This document shows, one piece after another, positions 55,528 through 64,000 of a DNA stretch of 64,000 bases (positions within the stretch are counted from its first letter, which is position 1; each line of letters begins with the position of its first letter). The notes beneath the pieces were generated by a model, which saw nothing but the letters and a program-made list of their open reading frames with translations, did no database searches and was not told the DNA's origin. The stretch lies in assembly GCA_002424635.1 (NCBI GenBank), contig DIKT01000034.1, forward strand, positions 8,682-72,681. The letters run 5' to 3'. Source of the stretch: Desulfobulbaceae bacterium UBA5611 (GTDB lineage Bacteria > Desulfobacterota > Desulfobulbia > Desulfobulbales > Desulfocapsaceae). Position numbers and translations under genes: made by a program.

Positions 55528-57351
55528 ATGCAATTAAATTTAAAGATCATAGCTTGTTCATTTTTTTTATTATTAATATTTAATTGTAAGGCTTTTGCAT
55601 ACAAACCCCCTATTGGCATTCCTGACCCTGGCATGTGGGGCACAACCCATCCCATTGATTCAGCTGCGCCAAGCACAGCAACCAAATGCCCGGGTTGGCC
55701 TACTAATCAAACCACTAATTGTTATTATATTAACAAAAATAATGCCCAGGCAACAGATACAAACAACGCCTTCGGTTATCCTTCTAAACCAAGATTGACC
55801 ATACCTTCCATTACTTATCCTGCCGGAGCATATATTGAAATAGCCGGTGGACCATATACTACCAGTGTAGTAGCAACAATGAATGGTACGGCTGAAAAAC
55901 CTATTTGGCTCAGAGGGGCTTCCGCAAGTTTAATGCCTGATATGAGAGCTAAAATCTCATTACCTAATGGAAAATATACTATAATCGAGAATTTAAACTT
56001 TAATAATTTTGCTGGTAATGCAGTAAGCATATCAGGAATGGCAGCCAATAACCTCTGTGTAAGAAATTCAAAGTTTCAGAATTTGGCTTTTCCTGGGGGC
56101 TCCTCGTCTGTAATCGCAAGCCTCCCAACACAGGATGGCAGCATCCATGATTTAGTCTTTTATAATAACCTGTTTCAAGATATAGGAGACTGGCAAGCCA
56201 CAACTGATGAAGATTTCCATGCTATTGGTCCAAACTTATGGGGGCGGACACCGCCGACAACCCAGTATAATGTATGGTCTCTTAATAATACAGCGATCAG
56301 AATTGCAGGGAGTTTAAACCAGTTTAATGGTGATCAGCGAGACGCGACAAGAGCAATCAATGAAGATCCTCCGCGTGATATAACTAATACTAACCTGCAA
56401 AATTTCCATCATATGTATTCTGGGAAAAACATTATGTATCAGTCCAGGCAGGCGATGGGAGCACCTAAGTTTACCACTGATGCGGTCTACTCTCAAAATG
56501 TCGCCTATGATAACTTTAGTATTTCCTCGGCTGCTGGAACAGGGCAAGTCTATCAAGAAGGATCAAGGTATGTCTGGCTGCTATTTAATAAATATTATAA
56601 TTTAACATTTGGAATACGTTCTTCTAATACAGGCTTTCCGGGTGTTGAGAAAGCTGATTTGCGAGCCTACATGATTGGAAATGTGATTTACGATATCCAT
56701 AACAAATACGGCAGAGTTTATAGCGACACAAATGCCTTTAAGCCAGCCCAGGCGATTTCTTTTGAAAAGGCAAACTACAAACGATATATTGTCGATAATA
56801 CCTTCTATAATGTTGGTGGCGGAGTTAATATTGGAAATCAACTGGAAGCAGATATAACCGGAGTAAGTGGCAATGTGTTCGCTGGGATAAATGGTGTAGA
56901 TGATAATGGGGATCCGGACTTTCATTTTACTATGTTGTCAACCGCTGGCGTAAATGGGACTTTTTTAGACAGATCCTTTTTTCAGCCTCGGGCCGATAAT
57001 GGAAAGGTGACATTTAAGTGGGCAGGAGCTCTGCCATCATCCACTATAGGTTCGTTAGCAGCACTGCAAACATCCTCTGTGGCCCAATGTAAAAATTGTT
57101 GGACTGGAAATCCGATGTTTGTTGATGCCGCCGCTTATAATCTTCGTCCGCAAGCGGGCTCACCTCTTATCGGCAAGAATACTCGTCATCCGGTATATGA
57201 TGAGTTTCAGGCACGTTACAAATTAAACATCGCCTTCGACTTTGATGGCAAGCCAAGACCATCAGGGGCTTGGACTATTGGGGCATTTGAAGGTGACTCA
57301 ACCGCAACCACCCTCCCTGCACCCCAGTTCAAATCAATACAGATCCAATAA
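55528..57351 (+). CDS. secreted right-handed beta-helix protein
   Basis: 607 residues with a signal peptide (LKIIACSFFLLLIFNCKAFA, cleavage after KAFA). The body alternates short hydrophobic strands with Asn-rich turns (for example ENLNFNNFAGNAVSISG, VRNSKFQNLAF, VFYNNLFQDIGDW), as in pectate-lyase-like parallel beta-helices. There is no exosortase sorting signal at the C-terminus. In exopolysaccharide loci such proteins are lyases, epimerases or binding proteins for the polymer. No catalytic residues could be assigned. Clearly AT-rich compared with the following GT4 genes. Confidence 0.75.
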   Translation: MQLNLKIIACSFFLLLIFNCKAFAYKPPIGIPDPGMWGTTHPIDSAAPSTATKCPGWPTNQTTNCYYINKNNAQATDTNNAFGYPSKPRLTIPSITYPAGAYIEIAGGPYTTSVVATMNGTAEKPIWLRGASASLMPDMRAKISLPNGKYTIIENLNFNNFAGNAVSISGMAANNLCVRNSKFQNLAFPGGSSSVIASLPTQDGSIHDLVFYNNLFQDIGDWQATTDEDFHAIGPNLWGRTPPTTQYNVWSLNNTAIRIAGSLNQFNGDQRDATRAINEDPPRDITNTNLQNFHHMYSGKNIMYQSRQAMGAPKFTTDAVYSQNVAYDNFSISSAAGTGQVYQEGSRYVWLLFNKYYNLTFGIRSSNTGFPGVEKADLRAYMIGNVIYDIHNKYGRVYSDTNAFKPAQAISFEKANYKRYIVDNTFYNVGGGVNIGNQLEADITGVSGNVFAGINGVDDNGDPDFHFTMLSTAGVNGTFLDRSFFQPRADNGKVTFKWAGALPSSTIGSLAALQTSSVAQCKNCWTGNPMFVDAAAYNLRPQAGSPLIGKNTRHPVYDEFQARYKLNIAFDFDGKPRPSGAWTIGAFEGDSTATTLPAPQFKSIQIQ

Positions 57352-57363
57352 AGAGTATAAGCG

Positions 57364-58488
57364 TTGCAGGCATTGCCGATAAAAATCTGTTTTGTCGCCC
57401 ATAATGCCTACGGCGCCCTGGCTGGTCATGATACCGGCCATATCGGCGGTATTGAGCGGCAGCAAGCTCTGATGGCTGCCTGGCTGGCGGATAATGGCCA
57501 TCAGGTCTCCATGATCACCTGGGATGAAGGGCAAGGCAACTGCGAGATCAAAGGTGTCAGAATTTTTGCCTTTGGCTGTCGTGAAGATGGTCTGCCCGCC
57601 CTTCGTTTTTTTCATCCCCGGTGGACTGGTCTGACCAAGGCCATGAAACAGGCCGATGCTGATATCTACTATTATAACTGCGGAGATCTCGGCTTAGGCC
57701 AGTTAGCGCTCTGGACCAAAAACCATGGCAGAAAAACTGTATATTCAGTAGCCAGTGAACCGGATTGCGATCCTCAATTGCCGACCCTGAAACCTTGGCG
57801 AGAGCGGCTTTTGTATCGATACGGCCTGCACCATGCCGACCAGGTTATTGTCCAGACCATGCGGCAGCAGGCCATGTTGCGAACCGGCTTCGGAATCTCC
57901 GCCGAGGTTATCCCCATGCCTTGTTCCGGGTTTACCGGTGAAAAACCCATTGCCATTGATAATGCCGCGCCCCGTATTCTTTGGGTCGGTAGATTCAGCC
58001 CGGAAAAAAGACTGGAATGGTTGCTTGATGTCGCTGAGGCTCTTCCCTACTATAACTTTGATGTGGCCGGTGCAGCCAATGTCCACACGGAATATGCCAA
58101 AAAACTGCACCAGCGGGCCGAATCGCTCCCGAACATAATCCTGCACGGCCGGCTTGTTCATCATGAGCTGGGCCTCTTATATAACCGGGCCCGCCTTCTC
58201 TGCTGCACTTCCGTATTCGAAGGTTTTCCTAATACTTTTCTTGAGGCATGGAGTGTCGGCCTCCCCATTGTTTCCACCTTTGACCCGGACCACCTGATTT
58301 CCAGAGAAGGATTGGGGAGAACTGCCTCTTCGGTCAATGAGATTCATGAAGGAATAACAGCCTTTCTCACCAATAAAGAACTATGGCAGCAGACCTCCTC
58401 GGCAGCTCATTCCTATTTCAATACCAACCATACCCTGGAGGCAGTAATGCCCAGGTTTTTGCACTTGTTCCACCAAGTCAGCAACTGA
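57364..58488 (+). CDS. GT4-family glycosyltransferase
   Basis: 374 residues; the first usable start is TTG at 57364, 12 bp after the beta-helix gene, with AAAGAG upstream. The N-terminal half has the GGIERQQ donor-domain signature and HNAYGALAGHDTGH. The C-terminal half has LWVGRFSPEKRLEWLLDVAEAL and the complete E-x7-E motif in FEGFPNTFLEAWSVGLPIV. It builds a linkage of the repeat unit on the cytoplasmic side. GC content returns to the level of the core genes here. Confidence 0.88.
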   Translation: MQALPIKICFVAHNAYGALAGHDTGHIGGIERQQALMAAWLADNGHQVSMITWDEGQGNCEIKGVRIFAFGCREDGLPALRFFHPRWTGLTKAMKQADADIYYYNCGDLGLGQLALWTKNHGRKTVYSVASEPDCDPQLPTLKPWRERLLYRYGLHHADQVIVQTMRQQAMLRTGFGISAEVIPMPCSGFTGEKPIAIDNAAPRILWVGRFSPEKRLEWLLDVAEALPYYNFDVAGAANVHTEYAKKLHQRAESLPNIILHGRLVHHELGLLYNRARLLCCTSVFEGFPNTFLEAWSVGLPIVSTFDPDHLISREGLGRTASSVNEIHEGITAFLTNKELWQQTSSAAHSYFNTNHTLEAVMPRFLHLFHQVSN

Positions 58489-58495
58489 TATTTTT

Positions 58496-58524
58496 TTGAT
58501 ATTCTCTCCGCGCTCTGCTACACT
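58496..58524 (+). promoter_or_regulatory. sigma-70-type promoter before the GT4-xrtA pair
   Basis: TTGATA (58496-58501), a 17-bp spacer and TACACT (58519-58524) make a good -35/-10 pair, only 8 bp after the preceding stop. Transcription would start near 58531, just upstream of the AGGAGG at 58536-58541, so the leader is short. It would let the last GT4 gene, the exosortase and downstream genes be expressed apart from the main operon. Confidence 0.6.
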
Positions 58525-58552
58525 GATTACTCTATCAGGAGGATGAGACCCT

Positions 58553-59713
58553 ATGAGATTGGCGCTTTTCAGCAGATATCCCCGTTCATTCAATCTTCCC
58601 AAAGGAGGTGTGGAATCTGTGACCGTGATCCTGGCCCGGGCGCTGGCCAGAATGGCGGATCTCGATGTTCATCTGATAACTCTGGAAAAAGGATTGACGG
58701 AAGAGATCATTGAGCAGGACGACAAGGTGACCATCCACCGCCTGGCGGCTTCTTCCTGGCCCCAGATCCTGGATATCCACACCGGGCCAGGCCGACATAG
58801 GCTGCTGACGAAAATCCGGCAGCTCCAACCGGATATTGTTCATTCCCATGAGACCTTTGGTCTGACCTTGGGCAATCTTGATATCCCTCATATCTTTACC
58901 GTCCACGGCTTCGATCATGCCAATATCCCGGCAGAAGGCAGACCTTGGGCCGGCATCCGCTCGCTCCTCTGGAAATATGTAGAAGACCGGGGTTTGGCTC
59001 AGCAGAATACGATTATCTCCATCTCCCCCTATGTCCGGGGGATGATCGAACAATATGCTTCCCAGGCCGCCATCCATGACATAGATAATCCGGTTGATGA
59101 TCGTTATTTTACCATAACGCCTGCCGACCAAACTGATCAGGATAAACGGGTTCTTATCCTCGGCTGGATCAATGAACGAAAGAATACTCTGGGGGCAGTG
59201 CGGGCCATGGCCCATGCTATTAGTTCCGGCGCCACAGGGACTTTGGTTGTCGCAGGGGAAGCAAAACTTAGCACATATAAGGAACAGCTACTGCGGGAAA
59301 TTCGCACCCTAGGAATGGAAAATCATGTAGAGTTTCTCGGCCATATCAACCGAGAACAACTAAAATCTGAGTTAAGGCGTACTAGTGTTCTCTTGCTTCC
59401 GTCGTTGCAGGAAAACGCTCCCATGGCTATTTCCGAGGCCATGGCTGCCTCTATCCCGGTAGTGACATCAAACCGCTGCGGCATGCCATATATGGTGACA
59501 GATGGTGAATCTGGTTTTCTTATTGATCCGACAAATAGTGTGCAGATAGGTTCACGGTTAAAAGAGCTGTTGTTGTCTCCCACCCTGTGCCGCAAAATGG
59601 GAGCTTGTGGCAGGGAGATCGCCTTATCCCGCTTCCATTCTGATGTTGTAGCCGCCAAGACGCGAGCAGTTTACGAAAACATGTTACAAAAGGAAAATCA
59701 TGCCACTTCCTGA
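58553..59713 (+). CDS. GT4-family glycosyltransferase upstream of the exosortase
   Basis: 386 residues. FNLPKGGVESVTVILARAL is the N-terminal GGVE signature, HSHETFGLTLG and TVHGFDHANI follow, and the C-terminal half has VLILGWINERKNTLGAVRAM, VEFLGHINREQL and the E-x7-E motif in QENAPMAISEAM. AGGAGG lies 11 bases before the ATG. Its 3' end overlaps the start of the exosortase gene by 14 bp, so the two are co-expressed. Confidence 0.9.
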   Translation: MRLALFSRYPRSFNLPKGGVESVTVILARALARMADLDVHLITLEKGLTEEIIEQDDKVTIHRLAASSWPQILDIHTGPGRHRLLTKIRQLQPDIVHSHETFGLTLGNLDIPHIFTVHGFDHANIPAEGRPWAGIRSLLWKYVEDRGLAQQNTIISISPYVRGMIEQYASQAAIHDIDNPVDDRYFTITPADQTDQDKRVLILGWINERKNTLGAVRAMAHAISSGATGTLVVAGEAKLSTYKEQLLREIRTLGMENHVEFLGHINREQLKSELRRTSVLLLPSLQENAPMAISEAMAASIPVVTSNRCGMPYMVTDGESGFLIDPTNSVQIGSRLKELLLSPTLCRKMGACGREIALSRFHSDVVAAKTRAVYENMLQKENHATS

Positions 59714-61322
59714 CCCCCTTCCTCCAGATAACAAATCAGTTAAGATCTGTAACCACATTGAATGGTGGAAATATATTATCCCCCTGTTATTACTTAGTCT
59801 TATTTTAGGCCTGATGTATCAAGATGGAATTATTTGGCTCATCGAGGTTTGGAATGGTAACGCCTATTCCCACGGGTATCTAGTACCCTTTGTCAGCTTG
59901 TATCTTGTATGGGAGCAGCGAAAACGCTATCAGCTGCTGCCCATTACACCGGCATATACTGCGGCGGCTATCATTATTATTTTCTCTTTGGCGCTGCTGC
60001 TCATATCCCGCAGTAGTGCTTTTATCCAGCTTGAGGGCGCTTCACTTTTTTTCATCATCCCTGGAATCCTGCTGCTATTCTTCGGGCGACAGATTACCCG
60101 GGCCGCTTTATTGCCCTGGCTTTATCTCAGTTTCGCGCTTCCCTGGTTCGATCTTTTTTTAAACCACGTCCAGCCCGTCTTCCAGCGCCTTACCGCCATA
60201 TTCGGGACTAAACTGCTCAGCCTGATCTATCCTGTTTTTCTCACTGATATTTATATCTCCCTTCCATCAATCTCCATGGAAGTAGCCAGAGAATGCAGTG
60301 GCGTCAATTTTTTTATTTCGGTATTAGCTATTGGAATTCCATTAGTTTATCTCACTCAACGAAGCTGGAGTCGAGCCGTGCTGGTACTTGGCCTGGGACT
60401 GTTGATCACTTTGCTGGCCAATGGATTTCGGGTCGCCATGGCGGGAATCCTAGGAGAAAATTTTGGGCCGGAGCTCCTGCACGGACCGGCACACATCTTT
60501 CAAGGTTGGTTTGTCGCTTGGATAGGCTGGGCTGGTCTCTTCATTGTCAATTGGCTTGTCATCAAAAAATCTGACCAGAATGCTCCCAGATTATATGAGC
60601 ATTGGCAAGTCCAACCTGAGGCAGATACAACAGAAAACCGAAAGACTACTCTTTCCTTAAAACATATTTATGCAATGCTGGTGCTGCTTACCTTGTATAC
60701 TATGTTAACTCATTACATATTTCCACAACCTGTACCGTTAACCACACCTCTCTCTGGCTTACCTAAAAAAATAGCCAACTGGACTGGAACCGATGCTGAA
60801 TGGCTTGAGCAGGAAGTTATTTTTCCCGGGGAGGAATGGCGCAATCAAGAGGTTTTTTTTCCGGGAGCAGATGAGCAACTGAGCCGTATTTATTATTCCA
60901 ACCAAAGCACTAAGCCAGTCTATCTTTATATTGCGTATTTCAACAAACAAACAGAGCAGAAACGTCTGATAAGCCGATTTTCCCGTCCTTTACACCAGCA
61001 AGCCAGAAAAATTGTTCTGCAAAATTCCTTACCAGGAACGATTCCTCAAGAACTGAATCAAACAATTCTGACGCAGGATGGTTTGCCTTATACCGTCTTT
61101 TTTTGGTATCAGTTTCCAGAGGAAAAAACCGTTACAGATAAAAATAAGGCCAGAATGACAGCCCTTCAAAATGGTATTCAATATCAAAAAAATAATGGGG
61201 CAGTAGTCCTTGTAGCTATACCTCAAAGTACAGACACTACCAATATGCAACCAGCACCACCCGAGTCAGTTACCGCTTTTCTGCAAGATTTCGCTTCGCC
61301 TATTGCTAAGCTTATACCTTAA
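59700..61322 (+). CDS. xrtA: exosortase A with fused EpsI domain
   Basis: 540 residues. About eight membrane helices contain the catalytic triad: Cys199 in EVARECSGVNF, Arg244 in NGFRVAM and His265 in HGPAHIFQGW. The C-terminal ~220 residues form an EpsI-type domain (LPKKIANWTG, then IYYSNQSTKPVYLYIAYF). Exosortase A cleaves PEP-CTERM proteins at the inner membrane and hands them to the envelope or matrix; the PEP-CTERM protein at 37210 is the obvious substrate. AAAAGG precedes the ATG. The 135 bp after it have no recognised feature apart from short direct and inverted motifs. Confidence 0.95.
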   Translation: MPLPDPLPPDNKSVKICNHIEWWKYIIPLLLLSLILGLMYQDGIIWLIEVWNGNAYSHGYLVPFVSLYLVWEQRKRYQLLPITPAYTAAAIIIIFSLALLLISRSSAFIQLEGASLFFIIPGILLLFFGRQITRAALLPWLYLSFALPWFDLFLNHVQPVFQRLTAIFGTKLLSLIYPVFLTDIYISLPSISMEVARECSGVNFFISVLAIGIPLVYLTQRSWSRAVLVLGLGLLITLLANGFRVAMAGILGENFGPELLHGPAHIFQGWFVAWIGWAGLFIVNWLVIKKSDQNAPRLYEHWQVQPEADTTENRKTTLSLKHIYAMLVLLTLYTMLTHYIFPQPVPLTTPLSGLPKKIANWTGTDAEWLEQEVIFPGEEWRNQEVFFPGADEQLSRIYYSNQSTKPVYLYIAYFNKQTEQKRLISRFSRPLHQQARKIVLQNSLPGTIPQELNQTILTQDGLPYTVFFWYQFPEEKTVTDKNKARMTALQNGIQYQKNNGAVVLVAIPQSTDTTNMQPAPPESVTAFLQDFASPIAKLIP

Positions 61323-61457
61323 GAATTCATTCTAAAGGTCAGTAAAATTCGGCTCAAACCGCTTCCTGTATATGAATTTATGCTATTTTTAGCACAGTAA
61401 GTATTTGCCACTTACAGAGCCTATGCGCGCTCATGCGCTTCATTTTCCTTAATAATC

Positions 61458-63476
61458 ATGCAATCCCCGTTCTGGTATTTTCAACGTCTGAAAAGTATGT
61501 CGCCCGCCGAGGTCCTCTGGCGTATGCAGGGGAAATATCTTGACTGGGTTGACAGCTACCATATTACTCAAGGGAGTATTCCATCCCTTGATGAAGCAAT
61601 TCCTCAAGCAAAGAGGGTCAACTGGCAACCGCCGTTTCGGATATCGGACCTCATAATCGGTGACTGGACAAAAGACAATGCCACACTGGAAGAGCGGACC
61701 TGGTATGCCGCCCTGACTGATAAAGCTGATAAGATCAGCGCTCACCGACTTTCGTACTTCCATCTGCGTAATCATGATCATGGCCGGCCTATCGAGTGGA
61801 ATAAAGATCATGGCAGCAATATCGTCTCTCCAATGCGACTGGCGCAAAAGATCGATTATCGAGATTTCAGTGAGACCGGTGATTGTAAACTTGTCTGGGA
61901 GCCTAATCGCCACCAACATCTGGTCGTGCTGGCCAGGGCCTATAGGGCCGGGGGCAATGACAAATATGCCCTCGCCATTAAAGAGCAGCTCGTATCATGG
62001 CTTGAACAATGTCCCTACGGTTACGGCATGAACTGGCGCAGTCCTATGGAATTATCCATCCGTTTAATTAACTGGATCTGGGCGATTGATCTGACCCTTG
62101 AGTTAGAGATATTTACGGGAGCATTCCGCGATCAGCTGTTCCACAGTATTTATCTGCATCTGCATGAGGTAACCAGAAAATATTCCCGAGGTTCATCCGC
62201 CAATAACCATCTTATCGGTGAGGCCGCTGGCGTTTTCATCACTACCAGTTATTTTCCTGACTTGGCCAACGCAACCAAATGGCAAGCCCAAAGTTTTGAT
62301 ATTCTCTGCCGGGAAATTGAACGGCAAACCTCTGCCGATGGCAGTAACAAGGAACTGGCCCTGGAATATCAATTCTTTGTCCTCCAGTTTTTTCTTTTAT
62401 GCGGCTTAGTGGGCAGATGGTGCGGCAAAGAGTTTCCGCCGCAATATTGGCGCAACGTGGAGCAACAACTGCTTTTCATCGGCCGCTTATCCGAAGGCGG
62501 CGGCCGGCCGGTTTTTTACGGGGACGCCGATGATGGCTATGTCCTCAATCTTGGCGATTCTCATCTCGACCCCAAACCACTGCTCGCCGCTGGCGCCCTG
62601 CTTTTTGATAATAACCAATTTAAGACCTGGGCACCTGATTATAGCGAATCACTGCGCTGGCTTTTTGGCGCTACCAGTCAGGAAAAATTTCGAGCTATTG
62701 CTGCCAATCAGGAAAGTGAGCCTCTTTCTTCCTACGCCTTTAATGACAGCGGCTTTTACCTGTTACAAAGCGGCCGCCGCAATCAAAAAGAGCGCATAAG
62801 CGTGCTTTTTGATTGCGGCCCATTAGGATTTGGCTCGATTGCCGCCCATGGCCACGCTGATGCCCTGAGCTTTACCCTCAAGGCCTTTGGTGAAGATATC
62901 CTCATTGACCCGGGAACATATGACTATTTTACCTTTCCGCTCTGGCGTCAATATTTCAAAAGCACCCTGGCTCACAATACGATCGAAGTGGATGGTCAGG
63001 ATCAGTCCATTATGTGCGGTCTTTTTTTATGGAGCAAACGGGCAGCAGCCAGATGTCTCGACTGGCAACCATCAACCCATGGCGGCATTGTTAAAGGAGA
63101 ACATAATGGCTATCGCCGCTTGAAAGACCCGTTACTGCATCGGCGAACCCTGGATCTGAACGAAGACACTCGCCTTCTTAAGATTACCGATGAGATGGTG
63201 ACCAATGGCCGGCATATGGTCCGCCTGGCCTTTCACTTTGCCCCTACCTGTAATCTCCAACAGCTCGACCAAACCGGCTTTCAAATCACCAGCCGCAATG
63301 GCCATGCGGTTCTGCGCTTAGATCCAGGTCTTGTTGCCGATATTTTCCATGGCAGTCTGGATCCGCCTCTCGGCTGGACCAGCAACGGTTATCACCAAAA
63401 ACAGCCCTGCCATACCCTGGTGGCCAAGGCTGAGATCTGCAGGGCTACAACCTTTTCTTGTTCCATCTCTCTTTAG
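61458..63476 (+). CDS. heparinase II/III-family alginate/polysaccharide lyase-like protein
   Basis: 672 residues. The N-terminal half is an (alpha/alpha) toroid with GSSANNHLIGEAAGVF; the C-terminal beta-sheet part has the family hallmark AAHGHADALSFTL...IDPGTYDYF. No signal peptide is evident. Such proteins are frequent in exosortase A loci next to the GNAT/FemAB-type genes. They probably cleave the uronic-acid-containing polymer for turnover or length control. This fits a polymer with ManNAcA, but the substrate is not proven. No good ribosome site is visible before ATG 61458. Confidence 0.87.
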   Translation: MQSPFWYFQRLKSMSPAEVLWRMQGKYLDWVDSYHITQGSIPSLDEAIPQAKRVNWQPPFRISDLIIGDWTKDNATLEERTWYAALTDKADKISAHRLSYFHLRNHDHGRPIEWNKDHGSNIVSPMRLAQKIDYRDFSETGDCKLVWEPNRHQHLVVLARAYRAGGNDKYALAIKEQLVSWLEQCPYGYGMNWRSPMELSIRLINWIWAIDLTLELEIFTGAFRDQLFHSIYLHLHEVTRKYSRGSSANNHLIGEAAGVFITTSYFPDLANATKWQAQSFDILCREIERQTSADGSNKELALEYQFFVLQFFLLCGLVGRWCGKEFPPQYWRNVEQQLLFIGRLSEGGGRPVFYGDADDGYVLNLGDSHLDPKPLLAAGALLFDNNQFKTWAPDYSESLRWLFGATSQEKFRAIAANQESEPLSSYAFNDSGFYLLQSGRRNQKERISVLFDCGPLGFGSIAAHGHADALSFTLKAFGEDILIDPGTYDYFTFPLWRQYFKSTLAHNTIEVDGQDQSIMCGLFLWSKRAAARCLDWQPSTHGGIVKGEHNGYRRLKDPLLHRRTLDLNEDTRLLKITDEMVTNGRHMVRLAFHFAPTCNLQQLDQTGFQITSRNGHAVLRLDPGLVADIFHGSLDPPLGWTSNGYHQKQPCHTLVAKAEICRATTFSCSISL

Positions 63477-63501
63477 GCCGAAATAACCAGGAAAATTTTA
63501 T

Positions 63502-64000
63502 ATGCCATTTCATGCCCGTCTTTTTACCAATCTTGAGGACTTAAGCCCTCATGCTAGCCGCTGGAATGAGCTGGTCCAGCTTTCTGCGGGTAACAGCATT
63601 TTTTTAACTTGGGAATGGCTGCACGCTTGGAGCACCTATGTTGCTGGAGATACACGATATTTTATTGTAGCCGTATTCGACCACCAGGAGCAACTACAAG
63701 CCGTCTTACCTCTCTATCAAAGCAGCTTCCAGCTTGGCAAATTCATTTCCTATAAATGTCTGCGCCCAATGGGTGATTGTCATTGCGGTGCTGAATATCC
63801 CGACCTCATCTCGGCACCTGACACTGCCGAGGAGGCTTTAGCCAGTATTAATAATTGCCTGCACCAATATCAAGAACAATGGGACTGTCTCTATTTTCGG
63901 TATGTTGCCGGCTGGACGGATGCAGTCTCCAGGCTGGCCCGACTATGTACTCATAAGAGTCTATTCTTCCGACAGCAGGAGACTGTTTTCAGCAGCATTC
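63502..64000 (+). CDS. GNAT-family (CelD/BcsL-like) protein, 5' part
   Basis: The frame starts at ATG 63502, with AGGAAAA upstream, and is open at the right edge; 166 residues are visible. NSIFLTWEWLHAWSTYVAG and the following LPLYQSS resemble the N-terminal half of the Acetyltransf_6/CelD group seen in exosortase A and cellulose loci. The second half, with the acetyl-CoA site, lies outside the window, so the reaction cannot be judged. It starts 25 bp after the lyase-like gene and is probably co-transcribed with it. Confidence 0.75.
   Translation, partial: MPFHARLFTNLEDLSPHASRWNELVQLSAGNSIFLTWEWLHAWSTYVAGDTRYFIVAVFDHQEQLQAVLPLYQSSFQLGKFISYKCLRPMGDCHCGAEYPDLISAPDTAEEALASINNCLHQYQEQWDCLYFRYVAGWTDAVSRLARLCTHKSLFFRQQETVFSSI

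Noticed and set aside
1..64000. CRISPR arrays, tRNA or rRNA genes, intact insertion sequences
   Set aside because: No regularly spaced repeats, tRNA-like cloverleaf or transposase gene was recognised by eye; a tRNA or covariance-model scan would settle it.

Overview
The window looks like a chromosomal segment of a Gram-negative, exosortase-bearing bacterium. The combination of sigma-54 control, XrtA/PEP-CTERM exopolysaccharide genes, a KaiBC-type module, many hybrid histidine kinases and an SUI1/YciH-type factor fits a Desulfobacterota (deltaproteobacterial, Desulfobulbales-like) genome. That placement is inference from gene content; there is no rRNA gene or other taxonomic marker here, and no tRNA, CRISPR array or intact insertion sequence was seen.

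Region 1 (1-5.8 kb): the end of an ABC transporter substrate-binding protein, a stand-alone NikR sensor domain lacking its DNA-binding half, a PIN-domain remnant, then a minus-strand operon kaiC-kaiB-kaiB-hybrid kinase whose four genes overlap by 4 bp each. kaiC carries a single-base frameshift. Region 2 (6-23.4 kb): a TPR-methyltransferase, a REC-kinase-REC-HPt phosphorelay protein with a separate receiver, rsmB, a MacAB-like ABC exporter with two different permeases, a QmcA/NfeD membrane pair, and a minus-strand block of four signalling genes (kinase, PAS-GAF protein, receiver, hybrid kinase).

Region 3 (23.6-64 kb): after yciH comes a large exosortase A/exopolysaccharide locus. It starts with an ATPase-OmpA fusion, the TPR lipoprotein PrsT, the export protein, an outer-membrane beta-barrel, a chain-length regulator and a tyrosine autokinase. 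Next are the UDP-ManNAc(A) genes (wecC-like, wecB, wecG-like), a sigma-54 activator, a PilZ protein and one PEP-CTERM protein with a very good -24/-12 promoter. The rest is assembly and tailoring: initiating sugar transferase, O-antigen-ligase-like protein, flippase, three GT4 transferases, methyltransferase, acyltransferase, SGNH hydrolase, two NodB-fold deacetylases, a CapK-like protein, a beta-helix protein, a heparinase II/III-like lyase, the exosortase itself, and a GNAT/CelD-like protein cut by the window edge.

How the parts fit: WecB-, WecC- and WecG-like enzymes suggest a polymer containing ManNAc or ManNAcA. A local APS kinase (cysC), two sulfotransferases and the stub of a third suggest that the polymer, or a protein displayed with it, is sulfated. 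The sigma-54 activator lies about 1 kb upstream of the only PEP-CTERM gene, which has a sigma-54 promoter, so matrix-protein production is probably controlled by this regulator. The most notable points are the broken kaiC in an otherwise intact coupled kai operon, the sulfation module inside an exosortase locus, the free-standing nickel-sensor domain next to a deletion scar, and overlapping inverted repeats upstream of the PEP-CTERM gene.
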